Assembly: GCF_017313765.1 (NCBI RefSeq)
Contig: NZ_JAFLNC010000005.1
Span: 1-64,000, forward strand
Source: Sneathiella sedimenti
GTDB lineage: Bacteria; Pseudomonadota; Alphaproteobacteria; Sneathiellales; Sneathiellaceae
Direction: 5' to 3'
DNA: 64,000 nt
Shown piece by piece: positions 45,716-56,128 of this stretch. Position numbers and translations under genes: made by a program. The notes below the pieces were generated by a model. That model was not told the DNA's origin. It searched no databases and was given only the letters and a program-made list of their open reading frames with translations. How positions within the stretch are numbered: position 1 is the first letter of the stretch; each line of letters starts with the position of its first letter.

Positions 45716-47008
45716 CTACGCCGCGTCTTCCGTTGGCAAAAGAGACGCGGGCAGGCCGTCTTTCGCAAGCAGTGGTCGGCGCATGGCGAACAGGCGGCTC
45801 GCTTCCTCGGTCTTGCCAAGCTGCAGCAGGGCGTGGAGGAGCGTAAACTCGATCAGGTCGCGCTGTGCGTTGCTGCCGCCGAGTCGTTCATGGCTGCTCA
45901 TCAGCGGGAGCAGTCCGTCTACCACTTTTTGCCAGTCTGCGGCGGCAAATGCCCCGAACACATCGGCAAGGGCACGTACCATGTCGCTTGCGAAACCGGC
46001 GTCTGCCTCCTTCAGCTTCTGGAGCGCCACCTCATTGCCTGCCATGGCATGGGCGAGGGCGGCATGGGCATCGGCAAAGCTGACGCCAGGATCAGGGAAA
46101 TAGATGGTGGCATAATCGCTGGTTTCCTGCCAGAGATCCTCACGTCTCTTTTGACCGGCAAATTCCGCGCGCAAAAGAAATGCGGCCATATCATTGAGCA
46201 CATTGATTGGCGGACCCCAGGCACGTCCCGGACGTACTGACTTTTCTAATGTCTCCCAGGCGGACTCAAGATGGCCGAGATCAAGGGCCCACAGCGCCTC
46301 ATGCCAGCTGATATGGCAATGCATCAGGCTTGCGGGATCATAGGATTTAAGCCAGTCCCGGGTAAACTCCCATCCGGCTTGATGCTCCCCGGCCTCGTAA
46401 TGAAAATGACCTTTGTAGTGGGCAGCATTGGCATTTGCCGGGTTGGCCTCGTAGGACCGTTCAATGATCGGCTCGGCTTCGCTTAATCGGCCCAACTCTG
46501 ACAGTGCGAAGGCATAGACAGAATCAAACCACCAGTCCGCCTCAAAATGATCTTTCAGGTTGTCGTAAAACGCGAAAATCTCGGCGTCCCGTCCCGTTCT
46601 CCCGCTGAAGCCGATCAGTCCAAACACTCCAGCGCAGGGTTGCAGGATGAGCATGTCACGCGGATAGTCGGCCACATGGGTCTTGATGGCCTCATAGGCG
46701 GCGGTACTCTTCCCGTCGATCAGTTGCCCGATTATGGCGATGTGAGATTGCTCACGCGCCGTATAACCGTTGCCAAGTTCGCGCGCAGAGATCATGGCCT
46801 TCACCGCCTCTGTCGGGCGGGCATACATCTGGTGATGACGGGCGAGGGCGGCATGGGCCAGCACGAAGGAGGGATCATGGCTGATCGCCTGCTCAAAGGC
46901 CTCGCCGGCGCTGGCCTGCGCCGCGAGGAAAAGGTTAACCCCTTCGTCATAGGCGTCCAGTGCCGCGCGGGAGCCGGTGCTTACCTCATTGCCGTAAAGA
47001 TCCTGCAT
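45716..47008 (-). CDS. Tetratricopeptide-repeat protein, TTC38-like
   Basis: The 430-residue protein follows the TTC38 family: LDAYDEGVNLFLAAQASAGEAFEQAISHDPSFVLAHAALARHHQM, then WWFDSVYAFALSELGRLSEAEPIIERSYEANPANANAAHYKGHFHYEAGE, HISWHEALWALDLGHLESA and a helical C-terminal third. TPR-like helix pairs give a scaffold; the enzymatic role, if any, is unknown. The start at 47008 is not strongly supported because AGGA is only 2 nt upstream; the frame opens at 47053. The gene stands alone between the DJ-1 gene and the suf operon. Confidence 0.8.
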   Translation of the reverse strand: MQDLYGNEVSTGSRAALDAYDEGVNLFLAAQASAGEAFEQAISHDPSFVLAHAALARHHQMYARPTEAVKAMISARELGNGYTAREQSHIAIIGQLIDGKSTAAYEAIKTHVADYPRDMLILQPCAGVFGLIGFSGRTGRDAEIFAFYDNLKDHFEADWWFDSVYAFALSELGRLSEAEPIIERSYEANPANANAAHYKGHFHYEAGEHQAGWEFTRDWLKSYDPASLMHCHISWHEALWALDLGHLESAWETLEKSVRPGRAWGPPINVLNDMAAFLLRAEFAGQKRREDLWQETSDYATIYFPDPGVSFADAHAALAHAMAGNEVALQKLKEADAGFASDMVRALADVFGAFAAADWQKVVDGLLPLMSSHERLGGSNAQRDLIEFTLLHALLQLGKTEEASRLFAMRRPLLAKDGLPASLLPTEDAA

Positions 47009-47115
47009 ATTCCTTATTTTCCTCTGTTTGGTCGCCGCAGAGAAGACTAACAATTTGAGGATTTTATGTCACGGGTGCTCTTCGCGAAAGTATTTTCCGG
47101 ACAATTTGTCAGGGA

Positions 47116-47544
47116 TCAGGGTTGGACAACCTTCAGCCCGGCGTCTTTCCAGCCGTCAAATCCGGCGTCAAGGTGATGGACATTGGTGATGCCGCTGGCC
47201 CGCATGAGCGGGAGGGTATTGCCGCTGCGTCCACCGGATTTGCAGTGGAGGAGATAGGTCGCCGTCGGGTCAAGGGCGGCGATCCGGTCATCGAAGTCGG
47301 CGGCGAAATAATCGATATTGATCGCCCCTTCAATGTGGCCGCTGTTGAATTCCTCGGGTTTGCGGACATCAAGGACGACAACGTCCGGCTTTTCTTTCAG
47401 TAGCGCATCGGCTTCAAGGGGTGTCACAATCCGGTATCCATACTTATCTATAATTTCAGTGGCTTGAAGTGGCGGGATCACAGAAAGGGTGAAAACCGCA
47501 AGGACGACAAGCGCCACCATCGACAACAGGAAGACAGGGCGCAT
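47116..47544 (-). CDS. Membrane-anchored rhodanese-like sulfurtransferase
   Basis: The 142-residue protein has an N-terminal hydrophobic segment (FLLSMVALVVLAVFTLSVI, about 5-22) and a single rhodanese domain with DVRKPEEFNSGHIEGAINI and the active-site loop LLHCKSGGRSG (C101). Catalytic Cys transfers persulfide sulfur. It is the last gene of the suf operon, 16 bp after sufA, with a perfect GGAGGTGATC ribosome binding site. The membrane anchor suggests sulfur relay at the inner membrane, or a periplasmic domain if the helix is a signal anchor. Confidence 0.9.
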   Translation of the reverse strand: MRPVFLLSMVALVVLAVFTLSVIPPLQATEIIDKYGYRIVTPLEADALLKEKPDVVVLDVRKPEEFNSGHIEGAINIDYFAADFDDRIAALDPTATYLLHCKSGGRSGNTLPLMRASGITNVHHLDAGFDGWKDAGLKVVQP

Positions 47545-47560
47545 GATCACCTCCAGGCGG

Positions 47561-47899
47561 CTAGACGTGGAAGGAGGAGCCGCAGCCGCAACGGCCTTTT
47601 TCATTGGGGTTTTCGAAGGTGAAGCGTGATTGCAGCCCTTCTTCCAGCCAGTCCATCTCGGTGCCCGCAACAAACTGCACAGCGTCATGATCGATCAGCA
47701 GGGTAATGTCGCCCGCCGCGACCACCGCATCGTCCGGTTTCTGGTCCGAGGCATAGTCCATGGTGTAGCTGAGGCCGTTGCAGCCGGTATTGGTAATCCC
47801 AATCCGCAGGCCGAGCGGCTTTTCAGGTGCCTTGCCGAGCAGCGACTTAACCCGCGCGGCGGCACGATCTGTCAATGTCATAATTTGCGTTTCAGTCAT
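47561..47899 (-). CDS. sufA: SufA-type iron-sulfur carrier protein (HesB/IscA)
   Basis: The 112-residue protein has the three A-type carrier Cys: C40 in TGCNGLSY and C104, C106 in GRCGCGSSF. Such proteins receive a [4Fe-4S] or [2Fe-2S] cluster from the SufBCD scaffold and pass it to targets. It lies 32 bp downstream of sufT and 16 bp upstream of the rhodanese, on the same minus-strand operon. Naming as sufA is by operon context. Confidence 0.93.
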   Translation of the reverse strand: MTETQIMTLTDRAAARVKSLLGKAPEKPLGLRIGITNTGCNGLSYTMDYASDQKPDDAVVAAGDITLLIDHDAVQFVAGTEMDWLEEGLQSRFTFENPNEKGRCGCGSSFHV

Positions 47900-47931
47900 A
47901 ATTCACCTGTACCATACATATAAGGACGGTC

Positions 47932-48300
47932 TTAAAACATTCCAAGGTCGAGCTTTGCGGCGTCCGACATATTATCAGGGTTCCACGGCGGATCCCACAG
48001 GATTTCCACCTCGACATTCTTCACACCCTCGACGGGCATAATGGCATCGCGGACCCAGATCGGGATTTCGCCAGCGACGGGGCAGCCCGGCGCGGTCAGG
48101 GTCATGCCGACGAAGACATCGCCGTTATCCGAGATATCAATCACATAGATCAGGCCGAGATCGAAGATATTGACCGGGATTTCCGGGTCATACACCTCAC
48201 GCAGCGCTGCAACAATGGGAGCCTCCAGCGGCGATCCGCTGCTGCCTTCCTCAAACGGGCCGGTTGCAACGGGACGTTCAATTTTCTCAATTGCAGTCAT
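47932..48300 (-). CDS. sufT: SufT-like DUF59 Fe-S assembly protein
   Basis: The 122-residue protein has the MIP18/DUF59 motif REVYDPEIPVNIFDLGLIYVIDISDNG and LTAPGCPVAGEIP with its single Cys, then EILWDPPWNPDNMSDAAK. SufT proteins help load Fe-S clusters onto targets. It is in the suf operon 3 bp after sufU, in line with its common operon position in alphaproteobacteria. Confidence 0.93.
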   Translation of the reverse strand: MTAIEKIERPVATGPFEEGSSGSPLEAPIVAALREVYDPEIPVNIFDLGLIYVIDISDNGDVFVGMTLTAPGCPVAGEIPIWVRDAIMPVEGVKNVEVEILWDPPWNPDNMSDAAKLDLGMF

Positions 48301-48303
48301 CTT

Positions 48304-48759
48304 CTACTCCGTCGAGACTTCATTCTTGTCATCCATGGCCGAGGTCATGGCGTGCCAGGCGAGGGTGGCGCATTTGACGCGCATGGGAAATTCCTTTACG
48401 CCCGCCAGCATCATCAGCCGTTCCGTATCCTCGCCGGCGTCGAAATCATTTTCCTCGCCTTTTACCAGCTTCTGGAAGCCGTCGAAGATTTGCCGGGCCT
48501 CGGATTCCGTCTTGCCCTTGATGATATCCGTCATCATCGAGGCGGAGGCGAGGGAAATGGCGCAGCCCTTGCCCTCAAACGCCGCATCCTCGATCAGGCC
48601 GTTATGGCCCAGCTTGAGATAGACATTGACCGTATCGCCGCACAGCGGGTTATATCCATGCGCCTCGTGGTTCGCATCCTCCGGATGACGGAAGTTGCGG
48701 GGGTTCTTGCTGTGATCAAGGATCACTTCCTGATAAAGTTCTCTCAAGTCATCAAGCAT
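48304..48759 (-). CDS. sufU: SufU-type Fe-S assembly / sulfur-acceptor protein
   Basis: The 151-residue protein has the conserved zinc/sulfur-acceptor residues C40 and D42 (YNPLCGD), C66 (FEGKGCAIS) and C130 (RVKCATLAW). SufU takes persulfide from SufS and hands it to SufB, replacing the role of SufE. It begins within TGATG at the sufS stop, so the two are translationally coupled. No sufE is seen here, consistent with SufU as the sulfur acceptor. Confidence 0.95.
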   Translation of the reverse strand: MLDDLRELYQEVILDHSKNPRNFRHPEDANHEAHGYNPLCGDTVNVYLKLGHNGLIEDAAFEGKGCAISLASASMMTDIIKGKTESEARQIFDGFQKLVKGEENDFDAGEDTERLMMLAGVKEFPMRVKCATLAWHAMTSAMDDKNEVSTE

Positions 48760-49991
48760 CAGCCGAAAATCTCCTGTACCGATTTCACCGCCGAGACGAG
48801 GGCATCGACATCGGCGCGGTTGTTGTAAAGCGCAAAGGACGCACGGGCCGTGGCCGCCACATCGAAATGATCCATCAGCGGCTGGGCGCAATGATGGCCG
48901 ACCCGGATGGCAACGCCGCCGCGATCGACAATGGTGCCGATGTCATGGGGATGAATGCCGTCAAGGGTGAAAGAGATGATCGCGGCTTTATGTTTTGCCT
49001 GACCAATGATCCGCAAGCTGTTGATCTGGCTGAGTTGTTCGGTTGCGTAGGCGAGCAGCATCTGCTCATGTGCGCCGATCTTGTCGAACCCGATCTCGTT
49101 TACATAGTTGATCGCCGCGCCGAGGCCGATGGCCTGCACGATGGGCGGCGTTCCCGCCTCGAACTTCGAATGACCCTTGGCGTAGGTTGTTTTGGCAAAG
49201 GTTACCCGCTCGATCATGTCCCCGCCGCCGAGGAAGGGCGGCATGGCGTCCAGAAGGTCGGCCTTGCCGTACAGAACCCCGATGCCGGTCGGCCCGAAGA
49301 CCTTGTGACCGGTGAAGACATAGAAATCCACGTCCAGGTCCTGCATGTCAATCTTCATATGCGGCGCGGCCTGGCTCCCATCGATCAGGACCACCGCGCC
49401 CGCATCGTGGGCGGCCTTGATAATCTCTTTCACCGGGGTAATCGTGCCGATGGCGTTGGAGATATGGGTGACCGCGACGATCTTCGTCTTCGGCCCCAGC
49501 ATCTCAAGATAGGTATCCAGCATGAACTCCCCATGCTCATCGATGGGGACGGCCTTGACAACGGCACCGGTTCTCTCGGCAATCAACTGCCACGGCACGA
49601 TATTCGAGTGATGCTCCAGCGTGGAAAGGAGTATCTCGTCGCCGGGTTTCAGATTGGCCCCACCGTAGGATTGCGCCACCAGGTTGATGCTCTCGGTCGC
49701 GTTCTTGGTGAAGATAATCTCTTCAACGCTGGCCGCATTCATATGGGCGCGGACAATCTCCCGCGCACCCTCATAAAGCTCGGTCGAGACCTGGCTCAGG
49801 TAATGCACGCCGCGATGGACATTGGCGTAGGTTTCCGCATAGGCGCGCTGCACCGCGTCCAGCACAACAGTCGGTTTCTGCGCCGACGCGCCGCTGTCCA
49901 TAAAGGCGAGGGGCCTGCCATGCACTTCCCGGGAAAAAATCGGGAAATCGCGGCGGATTTTCTCTACATCATAGGTTTTCATGTCATTCAT
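48759..49991 (-). CDS. sufS: Cysteine desulfurase SufS
   Basis: The 410-residue PLP enzyme of group II has the PLP-Lys in FTGHKVFGPTGIGVLYG and the catalytic Cys C368 in RVGHHCAQPLM. It turns L-cysteine into alanine and an enzyme persulfide for cluster assembly. It starts 3 bp after sufD with MNDMKTYDVEKIRRDFPIFS and couples to sufU by a one-base overlap. Confidence 0.96.
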   Translation of the reverse strand: MNDMKTYDVEKIRRDFPIFSREVHGRPLAFMDSGASAQKPTVVLDAVQRAYAETYANVHRGVHYLSQVSTELYEGAREIVRAHMNAASVEEIIFTKNATESINLVAQSYGGANLKPGDEILLSTLEHHSNIVPWQLIAERTGAVVKAVPIDEHGEFMLDTYLEMLGPKTKIVAVTHISNAIGTITPVKEIIKAAHDAGAVVLIDGSQAAPHMKIDMQDLDVDFYVFTGHKVFGPTGIGVLYGKADLLDAMPPFLGGGDMIERVTFAKTTYAKGHSKFEAGTPPIVQAIGLGAAINYVNEIGFDKIGAHEQMLLAYATEQLSQINSLRIIGQAKHKAAIISFTLDGIHPHDIGTIVDRGGVAIRVGHHCAQPLMDHFDVAATARASFALYNNRADVDALVSAVKSVQEIFG

Positions 49992-49994
49992 GGA

Positions 49995-51293
49995 CTACAC
50001 CTTATCCATCCAGCGGGCGGTGACGGCGGCAAAATACTCCCGAACGTCGTCGTTGGAGACTTCTTCCAGCACGTCGGCAAGGAAGGCATCTATCAGCATC
50101 TTGCGTGCCGTCTTCTCCTCGATCCCGCGTGATTGCAGGTAAAACAGGGCATCCTCGTCGAGTTCGCCCGAGGATGCGCCATGGCTGCATTTCACGTCAT
50201 CAGCATGAATCTCAAGTTCCGGCTTGACCGCGACCGACGCGCGGTCAGACAACAGAAGCGCCCGGCTCAACTGATCGCCGGAAACTTGCTGCGCATCCGG
50301 AACGATCTGGATCTTGCCCTGAAAGACGCCTTGCGCCTCGTCATCGAGAATACCCTTGTAGATCTGGCGGCTGACGTTTTCCGGGACCAAATGTCGGGTG
50401 ATCGTCGTGGTGTCGCAATGCTGCGTTCCGCGCATCAGATAGGCGCCGTTGAGAATGCTTTCCGCGCCACCGCCAAGAATGCGGGTTTCCAGCTCATTCC
50501 GCGAAAGACGGGCGCCGGTTGACAGGGCAAAATTCTCGTAAACGGCCCCTTCGGCCAGTTCCGTATCCGTATTGGCGAGATGAAAGGCGTCAGCGCTCTC
50601 GGCCTGGTATTTATAGTGATTGAGCCGCGCGCCCTTATCAAGCGTGATATCGGTCACCGGATTGGCGAAATAGGCATGACCGTCCACGCCGGCATGTTCT
50701 TCAACAAGGGTGACGGTGGCTTTTTCGCCAAGGTGGATAACATTGCGCATATGATGGGCATTTGCTCCCGTTCCCGCAACACTGACGAAGCGGATCAGGA
50801 TTGGCGCGTCCAGCGTGACGCCAGGCGCGGCGTTCAGCACGACGCCATCTTCCATGAAGGCGGTATTGAGCGCGACAACGGCGCGCTTGTCGTCTGCCTC
50901 CGTGCCCAGCAGGGCGCTGTTGCCCACATCCAGCTCGGCGGCGAGGGAGGTGAGCTTCACACCATCCGGCAAGCGATCAAGACGGCTGTCCTGCTCCGAG
51001 AAGCGACCGTTGACAAAGGTCATGACATGGGGCGTCTCAAATTCGGCGGCGGGCAGGGCGGCATTCGCCGGTGCGTCCGTCGTCTTGATCCCCTTGGTCA
51101 GCGCCGTGAGGTTGGTAAAGCGCCATTCCTCAACTTTCCGGCCCGGAAAATCGAGCGATGCGAAACGGGCAAGGCCGCTTTTCCGCAGGGCCGCGACCGC
51201 CGGGCTGTTATGGCCGGGCAGGGAGCCGCTTGCCGCACTAAAGCGATCAACATAAGTCTGAGCTAATGGCGTTAAGTTTTTCATTTCACTCAC
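49995..51293 (-). CDS. sufD: SufD subunit of the SufBCD scaffold
   Basis: The 432-residue protein has the SufB/D core: LNHYKYQAESADAFHL, ILGGGAESILNGAYLMRGTQHCDTTT, FQGKIQIVPDAQQVSGDQLSRALLLSD and the C-terminal DDVKCSHGASSGELDEDALFYLQSRG. SufD pairs with SufB and SufC2 to build clusters and helps iron delivery. It follows sufC by 9 bp. Confidence 0.96.
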   Translation of the reverse strand: MSEMKNLTPLAQTYVDRFSAASGSLPGHNSPAVAALRKSGLARFASLDFPGRKVEEWRFTNLTALTKGIKTTDAPANAALPAAEFETPHVMTFVNGRFSEQDSRLDRLPDGVKLTSLAAELDVGNSALLGTEADDKRAVVALNTAFMEDGVVLNAAPGVTLDAPILIRFVSVAGTGANAHHMRNVIHLGEKATVTLVEEHAGVDGHAYFANPVTDITLDKGARLNHYKYQAESADAFHLANTDTELAEGAVYENFALSTGARLSRNELETRILGGGAESILNGAYLMRGTQHCDTTTITRHLVPENVSRQIYKGILDDEAQGVFQGKIQIVPDAQQVSGDQLSRALLLSDRASVAVKPELEIHADDVKCSHGASSGELDEDALFYLQSRGIEEKTARKMLIDAFLADVLEEVSNDDVREYFAAVTARWMDKV

Positions 51294-51302
51294 TAATTCC
51301 TA

Positions 51303-52046
51303 TTAGGCTGCGCTCAGGGCCGCATAGCCTTTTTCTTCCAGTTCATGCGCCAGTGATTTGTCGCCCGATTTGACGATCTTCCCATCCGCCAGGACATGCA
51401 CGAAATCCGGCACGATATAGTCCAGAAGCCGCTGGTAATGGGTGATGATCAGTCCGGCGCGTTCCGGGCTGCGCAGGCGGTTGACGCCATCGGCGGCAAT
51501 TTTGAGTGCATCGATATCAAGTCCGCTATCTGTCTCGTCGAGCAGCATCAGGTCCGGCTCCAGCAGGGACATCTGCAAGACCTCGTTCCGTTTCTTCTCG
51601 CCGCCGGAGAAACCGACATTGACGGCGCGCTTCAGCATGTCGTCCTTGATGTCGAGCTCTTTCGTCTTCTCGCGGATCAGTTTCAGGAATTCCATGGCGT
51701 CCACTTCAGGCTCGCCCCGGTATTTCCGCTGCGCGTTATAGGCCGTTTTCAGGAAGGTTGCGGAGGCAACCCCCGGAATTTCCACCGGATACTGAAAGGC
51801 GAGGAAAATACCCTTTGACGCCCGCTCATCCGGTGACAGCGCCAGCAGGTCCTCGCCCTTGTAGAGGACTTCCCCCGAGGTCACTTCATAACCGTCACGA
51901 CCGGCCAGCACGTAGGACAACGTGCTTTTCCCGGCGCCGTTCGGGCCCATAATCGCATGAATCTCGCCTGCCTTGATGGTGAGATTGATGCCTTTCAGGA
52001 TTTCCTTGCCGCCAACGGTGGCATGCAGATTCTTGATTTCCAACAT
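51303..52046 (-). CDS. sufC: SufC ATPase of the SufBCD scaffold
   Basis: The 247-residue ABC-type ATPase has Walker [17 protein letters not shown], the signature [13 protein letters not shown] and Walker [16 protein letters not shown], a typical SufC set with no membrane domain. It drives conformational change in the SufBCD complex. The ATG at 52046 has AAGGAAAG upstream; a longer frame to 52160 overlaps sufB and is ignored. Confidence 0.96.
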   Translation of the reverse strand: MLEIKNLHATVGGKEILKGINLTIKAGEIHAIMGPNGAGKSTLSYVLAGRDGYEVTSGEVLYKGEDLLALSPDERASKGIFLAFQYPVEIPGVASATFLKTAYNAQRKYRGEPEVDAMEFLKLIREKTKELDIKDDMLKRAVNVGFSGGEKKRNEVLQMSLLEPDLMLLDETDSGLDIDALKIAADGVNRLRSPERAGLIITHYQRLLDYIVPDFVHVLADGKIVKSGDKSLAHELEEKGYAALSAA

Positions 52047-52062
52047 AACTATTTGTCTTTCC

Positions 52063-53532
<1,470 letters not shown>

Positions 53533-53535
53533 TTA

Positions 53536-54009
53536 TTACTCCGCTTGGGTTTGGACGGACTGCTCGGTCATCCCGAACGGCCGCGCCGCAGTGCTTACAT
53601 TCTCCGTGTCGTGACACATATCGGACAGCGTCACTTCCTCGAGCGCGGTATTGAGCGCCCTGTTGATCTTTTCCCAGCCGCCGCGCATCGGGCAGCAGGA
53701 TTCCACCGAGCAGTCATCCACGCTGTCATCAACGCAGGAGGTGACCGCGACCGGTCCTTCCATCGCGCGAACAATCTCGGCGATCGAGATATCCTTTGGT
53801 GCCTTCGCGAGGCTGTAACCGCCGTGGGCGCCGCGCTGTGAATTCAGGAACGGGCTTTTGGCGAGGATGCGCAGGATTTTCGCCGCCGTCGGTACCGGTA
53901 AGCCCGTGTAGAGCGACACATCCGGCGCGGTCATTGTCCGGCCCGGCAGTCGCGCCATTTCGGACATGATCACCACGCCATAGTCGGTCATTTTGCTCAG
54001 CTTGATCAT
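53536..54009 (-). CDS. Rrf2-family SUF regulator
   Basis: The 157-residue protein has a winged helix (MTAPDVSLYTGLPVPTAAKILRILAKSPFLNSQRGAHGGY) and a Cys cluster (C92, C100, C105, C106 in SCVDDSVDDCSVESCCP) that can ligate an Fe-S cluster, as in IscR and the SUF-operon regulators. As first gene of the suf operon it should sense cluster status and repress or adjust the operon. The ATG at 54009 is chosen; a frame reading further upstream (to 54105) crosses the promoter area and is ignored. Name not assigned because sufR/iscR usage differs. Confidence 0.93.
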   Translation of the reverse strand: MIKLSKMTDYGVVIMSEMARLPGRTMTAPDVSLYTGLPVPTAAKILRILAKSPFLNSQRGAHGGYSLAKAPKDISIAEIVRAMEGPVAVTSCVDDSVDDCSVESCCPMRGGWEKINRALNTALEEVTLSDMCHDTENVSTAARPFGMTEQSVQTQAE

Positions 54010-54265
54010 GATATTATCTATATCGTACCAAATTAGTCTCTTTTCAAGAGATTTATAACAGACGGATTTGGTCTTGTATATAGAAGGGGCATAAAATTCT
54101 GGCAAGCGGCGTATTGCCGCAACAGCGTTTATTTTCCCGATTTATGGCCCGTTGCCAGACATCTATCGCTCAGGCAGGGAAAAATCCGCCTGCACCTCGG
54201 GAAAAAAGGGCAGATTCGTTGGAAAGTGGCTTGACAAAAGGCCCCGGCCTGCCGTTTAAATAACG
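54010..54265. other. Divergent control region between suf operon and structured RNA
   Basis: About 255 bp. Minus-strand: the suf promoter should lie in the AT-rich sequence near 54010-54060 (TTGAAA and TACGAT- or TATAGA-like boxes), close to the regulator start. Plus-strand: TTGACA at 54231-54236 and TTTAAA at 54255-54260 (18-bp spacing) form a good promoter pointing to the structured RNA. The middle (54090-54225) shows nothing supported. Confidence 0.5.
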
Positions 54266-54377
54266 CCATGGCATACAACATGAACATTATTGTGGTGAAG
54301 ATTCTCTCCATTCCCCGAATGGCGGAAGTCCGTATGCCGTAACGCAACCGACCCAACCGCCTTCGAGGCGGTTTTTT
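54266..54377 (+). ncRNA. Structured small RNA or leader candidate
   Basis: A transcript of about 110 nt is framed by a consensus promoter (TTGACA 54231, TTTAAA 54255) and an intrinsic terminator (AACCGCC-TTCGA-GGCGGTT plus TTTT, 54355-54377). Inside it, ATGGCATAC (54268-54276) pairs with GTATGCCGT (54332-54340) as a 9-bp stem with one G-U, and CCATTC-CCC-GAATGG (54308-54322) forms an inner hairpin. It also contains a 24-codon open frame starting at ATG 54268 without a ribosome binding site. I do not recognise a known RNA class; sRNA, attenuator leader and small peptide remain open. Confidence 0.6.
54355..54377 (+). terminator. Intrinsic terminator of the structured transcript
   Basis: Seven-bp stem AACCGCC / GGCGGTT with a TTCGA loop, followed by a T-run, 44 bp before the next gene start. 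Confidence 0.88.
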
Positions 54378-54420
54378 AATGCTCCGTCTCCGAAGGCCCC
54401 CAAAACCAGGAGACGACGAC

Positions 54421-54963
54421 ATGTTACTCGAGACCCCTCAGGAAACCACCCCGCCCGGCGAGGAGCCGGACTGTCGACCGACAGAACCGGTTCTCTATCT
54501 GCTGGCCGGCAAGATCGGCGCGGGCAAGTCGACACTTGCCGCCACCCTCGCGCGGCGGCCCAAAACCCTTCTGTTCTCGGAAGACACCCTGCTGTCAGAG
54601 CTGTATCCCGGCGAAGTCACTGACATCAGCAACTATATCCGCTGTTCCCTCCGGCTGAAATATGCGCTGAAGGATCATATCGTCAGTCTGCTCAAGTCCG
54701 GCTTCTCCGTCGTGCTCGACTTTCCCGCCAATACGCCCGACGGCCGCCGCTGGGGCAAGGAACTGTTCGAGGCCGCCGGAGTCCCGCATGAACTGCATTA
54801 TCTCGACATCCCGAACACGATCTGCAAGTCGCGGCTGCGGGCCCGTAACGCGAAGGGCGAGCATCCCTTCCAGACGAGCGATGCCGATTTCGACAAGATC
54901 ACCAGCTACTTCATCCCGCCGATGCCGGAAGAAGGCTTCAACATCATTCGCCATGTGAAATAA
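54421..54963 (+). CDS. Small P-loop ATPase/kinase (AAA_33-like)
   Basis: The 180-residue protein has a Walker A GKIGAGKST (about 30-38), followed by a SEDTLLSELYPGEV strand and RLKYALKDHIVSLLKSGFSVVLDFPANTPDGRRWGKELF, and later LDIPNTICKSRLRARN, the layout of small nucleotide-kinase-like ATPases (AAA_33, sometimes zeta-toxin relatives). No antitoxin partner is adjacent, so a toxin role is not supported. AGGAGAC precedes the ATG; the terminator 44 bp upstream would limit read-through. Confidence 0.82.
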   Translation: MLLETPQETTPPGEEPDCRPTEPVLYLLAGKIGAGKSTLAATLARRPKTLLFSEDTLLSELYPGEVTDISNYIRCSLRLKYALKDHIVSLLKSGFSVVLDFPANTPDGRRWGKELFEAAGVPHELHYLDIPNTICKSRLRARNAKGEHPFQTSDADFDKITSYFIPPMPEEGFNIIRHVK

Positions 54964-55013
54964 ATCCCAAAGGCCGTCAAAGGGAATTGCCGGGAAGGGT
55001 GACAGACACGCGT

Positions 55014-55934
55014 CTAACTCTTGTCACCCGGTCCCGCAGTGCGCGCTTCTGCTAGCACCCAGTTTCGAAAAGCGGCTATCTTTGGCTGCTCAGCGCCATC
55101 TTTTGTGCTGAGCAGGTAGTAACGGAAATTAAAGGGAGTGCTAATGCCCGGATCGAAAGGATGTACAAGGCGGCCAGCGGCGATGTCATCTGCAACCAGA
55201 ACATCGGCAACCAACGCAACGCCCTGTCCATCGCGCGCAGCCTGCACCGCCATATTTTCCAAATTGAAATGCGGACCACGGGTCGGTTCGATGTCATGTA
55301 GCCCGGCCGCCAGCAGCCACATGCGCCAGCTTGTCTCAGCATCACTCCAGTCGATGTGCAGCAGGGTATGATGGCGAAGATCGTCAGGCTCCCGCAAGGG
55401 ATTTTCCCCTTCTAAAAGGGCAGGGCTACAAACCGGCGTATTGACCGGGGTCAACAGATGGTCGACGCGCACTCCGCTATAGCCGCCGGGACCAAAGCGG
55501 ATGGCAACATCGGCAGAGTCGCGCGTCAGATCGACCAGACGGTCGGTGCCATCAATGCGGATTTCGATGTCCGGATGCAGGCTGCGGAAACGCTCAAGCC
55601 GCGGCATCAACCACATGGCGCCGAACGATGGACTGACACTGATGGTTAAAACGCCACTCTCACAGTGGGCGCGCATCTGCTCTACTCCTTGTGACAGCTT
55701 GTCAAACCCCTGAATAAGTGTCGGCAGTGCTGCCTGACCGGCAACGGTGAGGCGCAGCGACCGGGTCAGGCGATGGAACAGAGGTACATTGAGAATTTCC
55801 TCAAGTGCCTTTACCTGATGACTAACGGCGCCCGGCGTGACATTCAGCTCCTCCGCCGCCTTGGTGAAGCTGAGGTGCCGGGCCGCTGCTTCGAAAGCCC
55901 GAAGGGCGTTCAGGGGTGGAAGGGGCCGGGTCAT
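55014..55934 (-). CDS. LysR-family transcriptional regulator (GcvA-like)
   Basis: The 306-residue protein has the LysR helix-turn-helix LNALRAFEAAARHLSFTKAAEELNVTPGAVSHQVKALEEILNVPLFHRLTRSLRLT and a type-2 effector domain with SVSPSFGAMWLMPRLERF. It resembles GcvA-type regulators. It diverges from the DUF1127 gene across ~190 bp; an ACAT-ATA-ATGT inverted repeat near 55955 could be its site. Target genes are not apparent. Confidence 0.92.
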   Translation of the reverse strand: MTRPLPPLNALRAFEAAARHLSFTKAAEELNVTPGAVSHQVKALEEILNVPLFHRLTRSLRLTVAGQAALPTLIQGFDKLSQGVEQMRAHCESGVLTISVSPSFGAMWLMPRLERFRSLHPDIEIRIDGTDRLVDLTRDSADVAIRFGPGGYSGVRVDHLLTPVNTPVCSPALLEGENPLREPDDLRHHTLLHIDWSDAETSWRMWLLAAGLHDIEPTRGPHFNLENMAVQAARDGQGVALVADVLVADDIAAGRLVHPFDPGISTPFNFRYYLLSTKDGAEQPKIAAFRNWVLAEARTAGPGDKS

Positions 55935-56128
55935 TTTCTATACATGAGATAATCTAACATATAATGTGATATCTTCTCGTTTGTTGAAGCCTCTAACAGT
56001 GCATATTCTCTACGTATAATCAAGTCGAAACAGCCTTGATACGTAATGGTCGCAAGCAGGCATAGTTTAAATATTCTCATTTAACTACTGTCGACGGCCA
56101 GTCAAACAGAGAACTGATGGAGGATTCC

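Noticed and set aside
54421-54963. Zeta-toxin / toxin-antitoxin interpretation of the P-loop gene
   Set aside because: No antitoxin-like partner adjoins it and the motif set is shared with ordinary small kinases.
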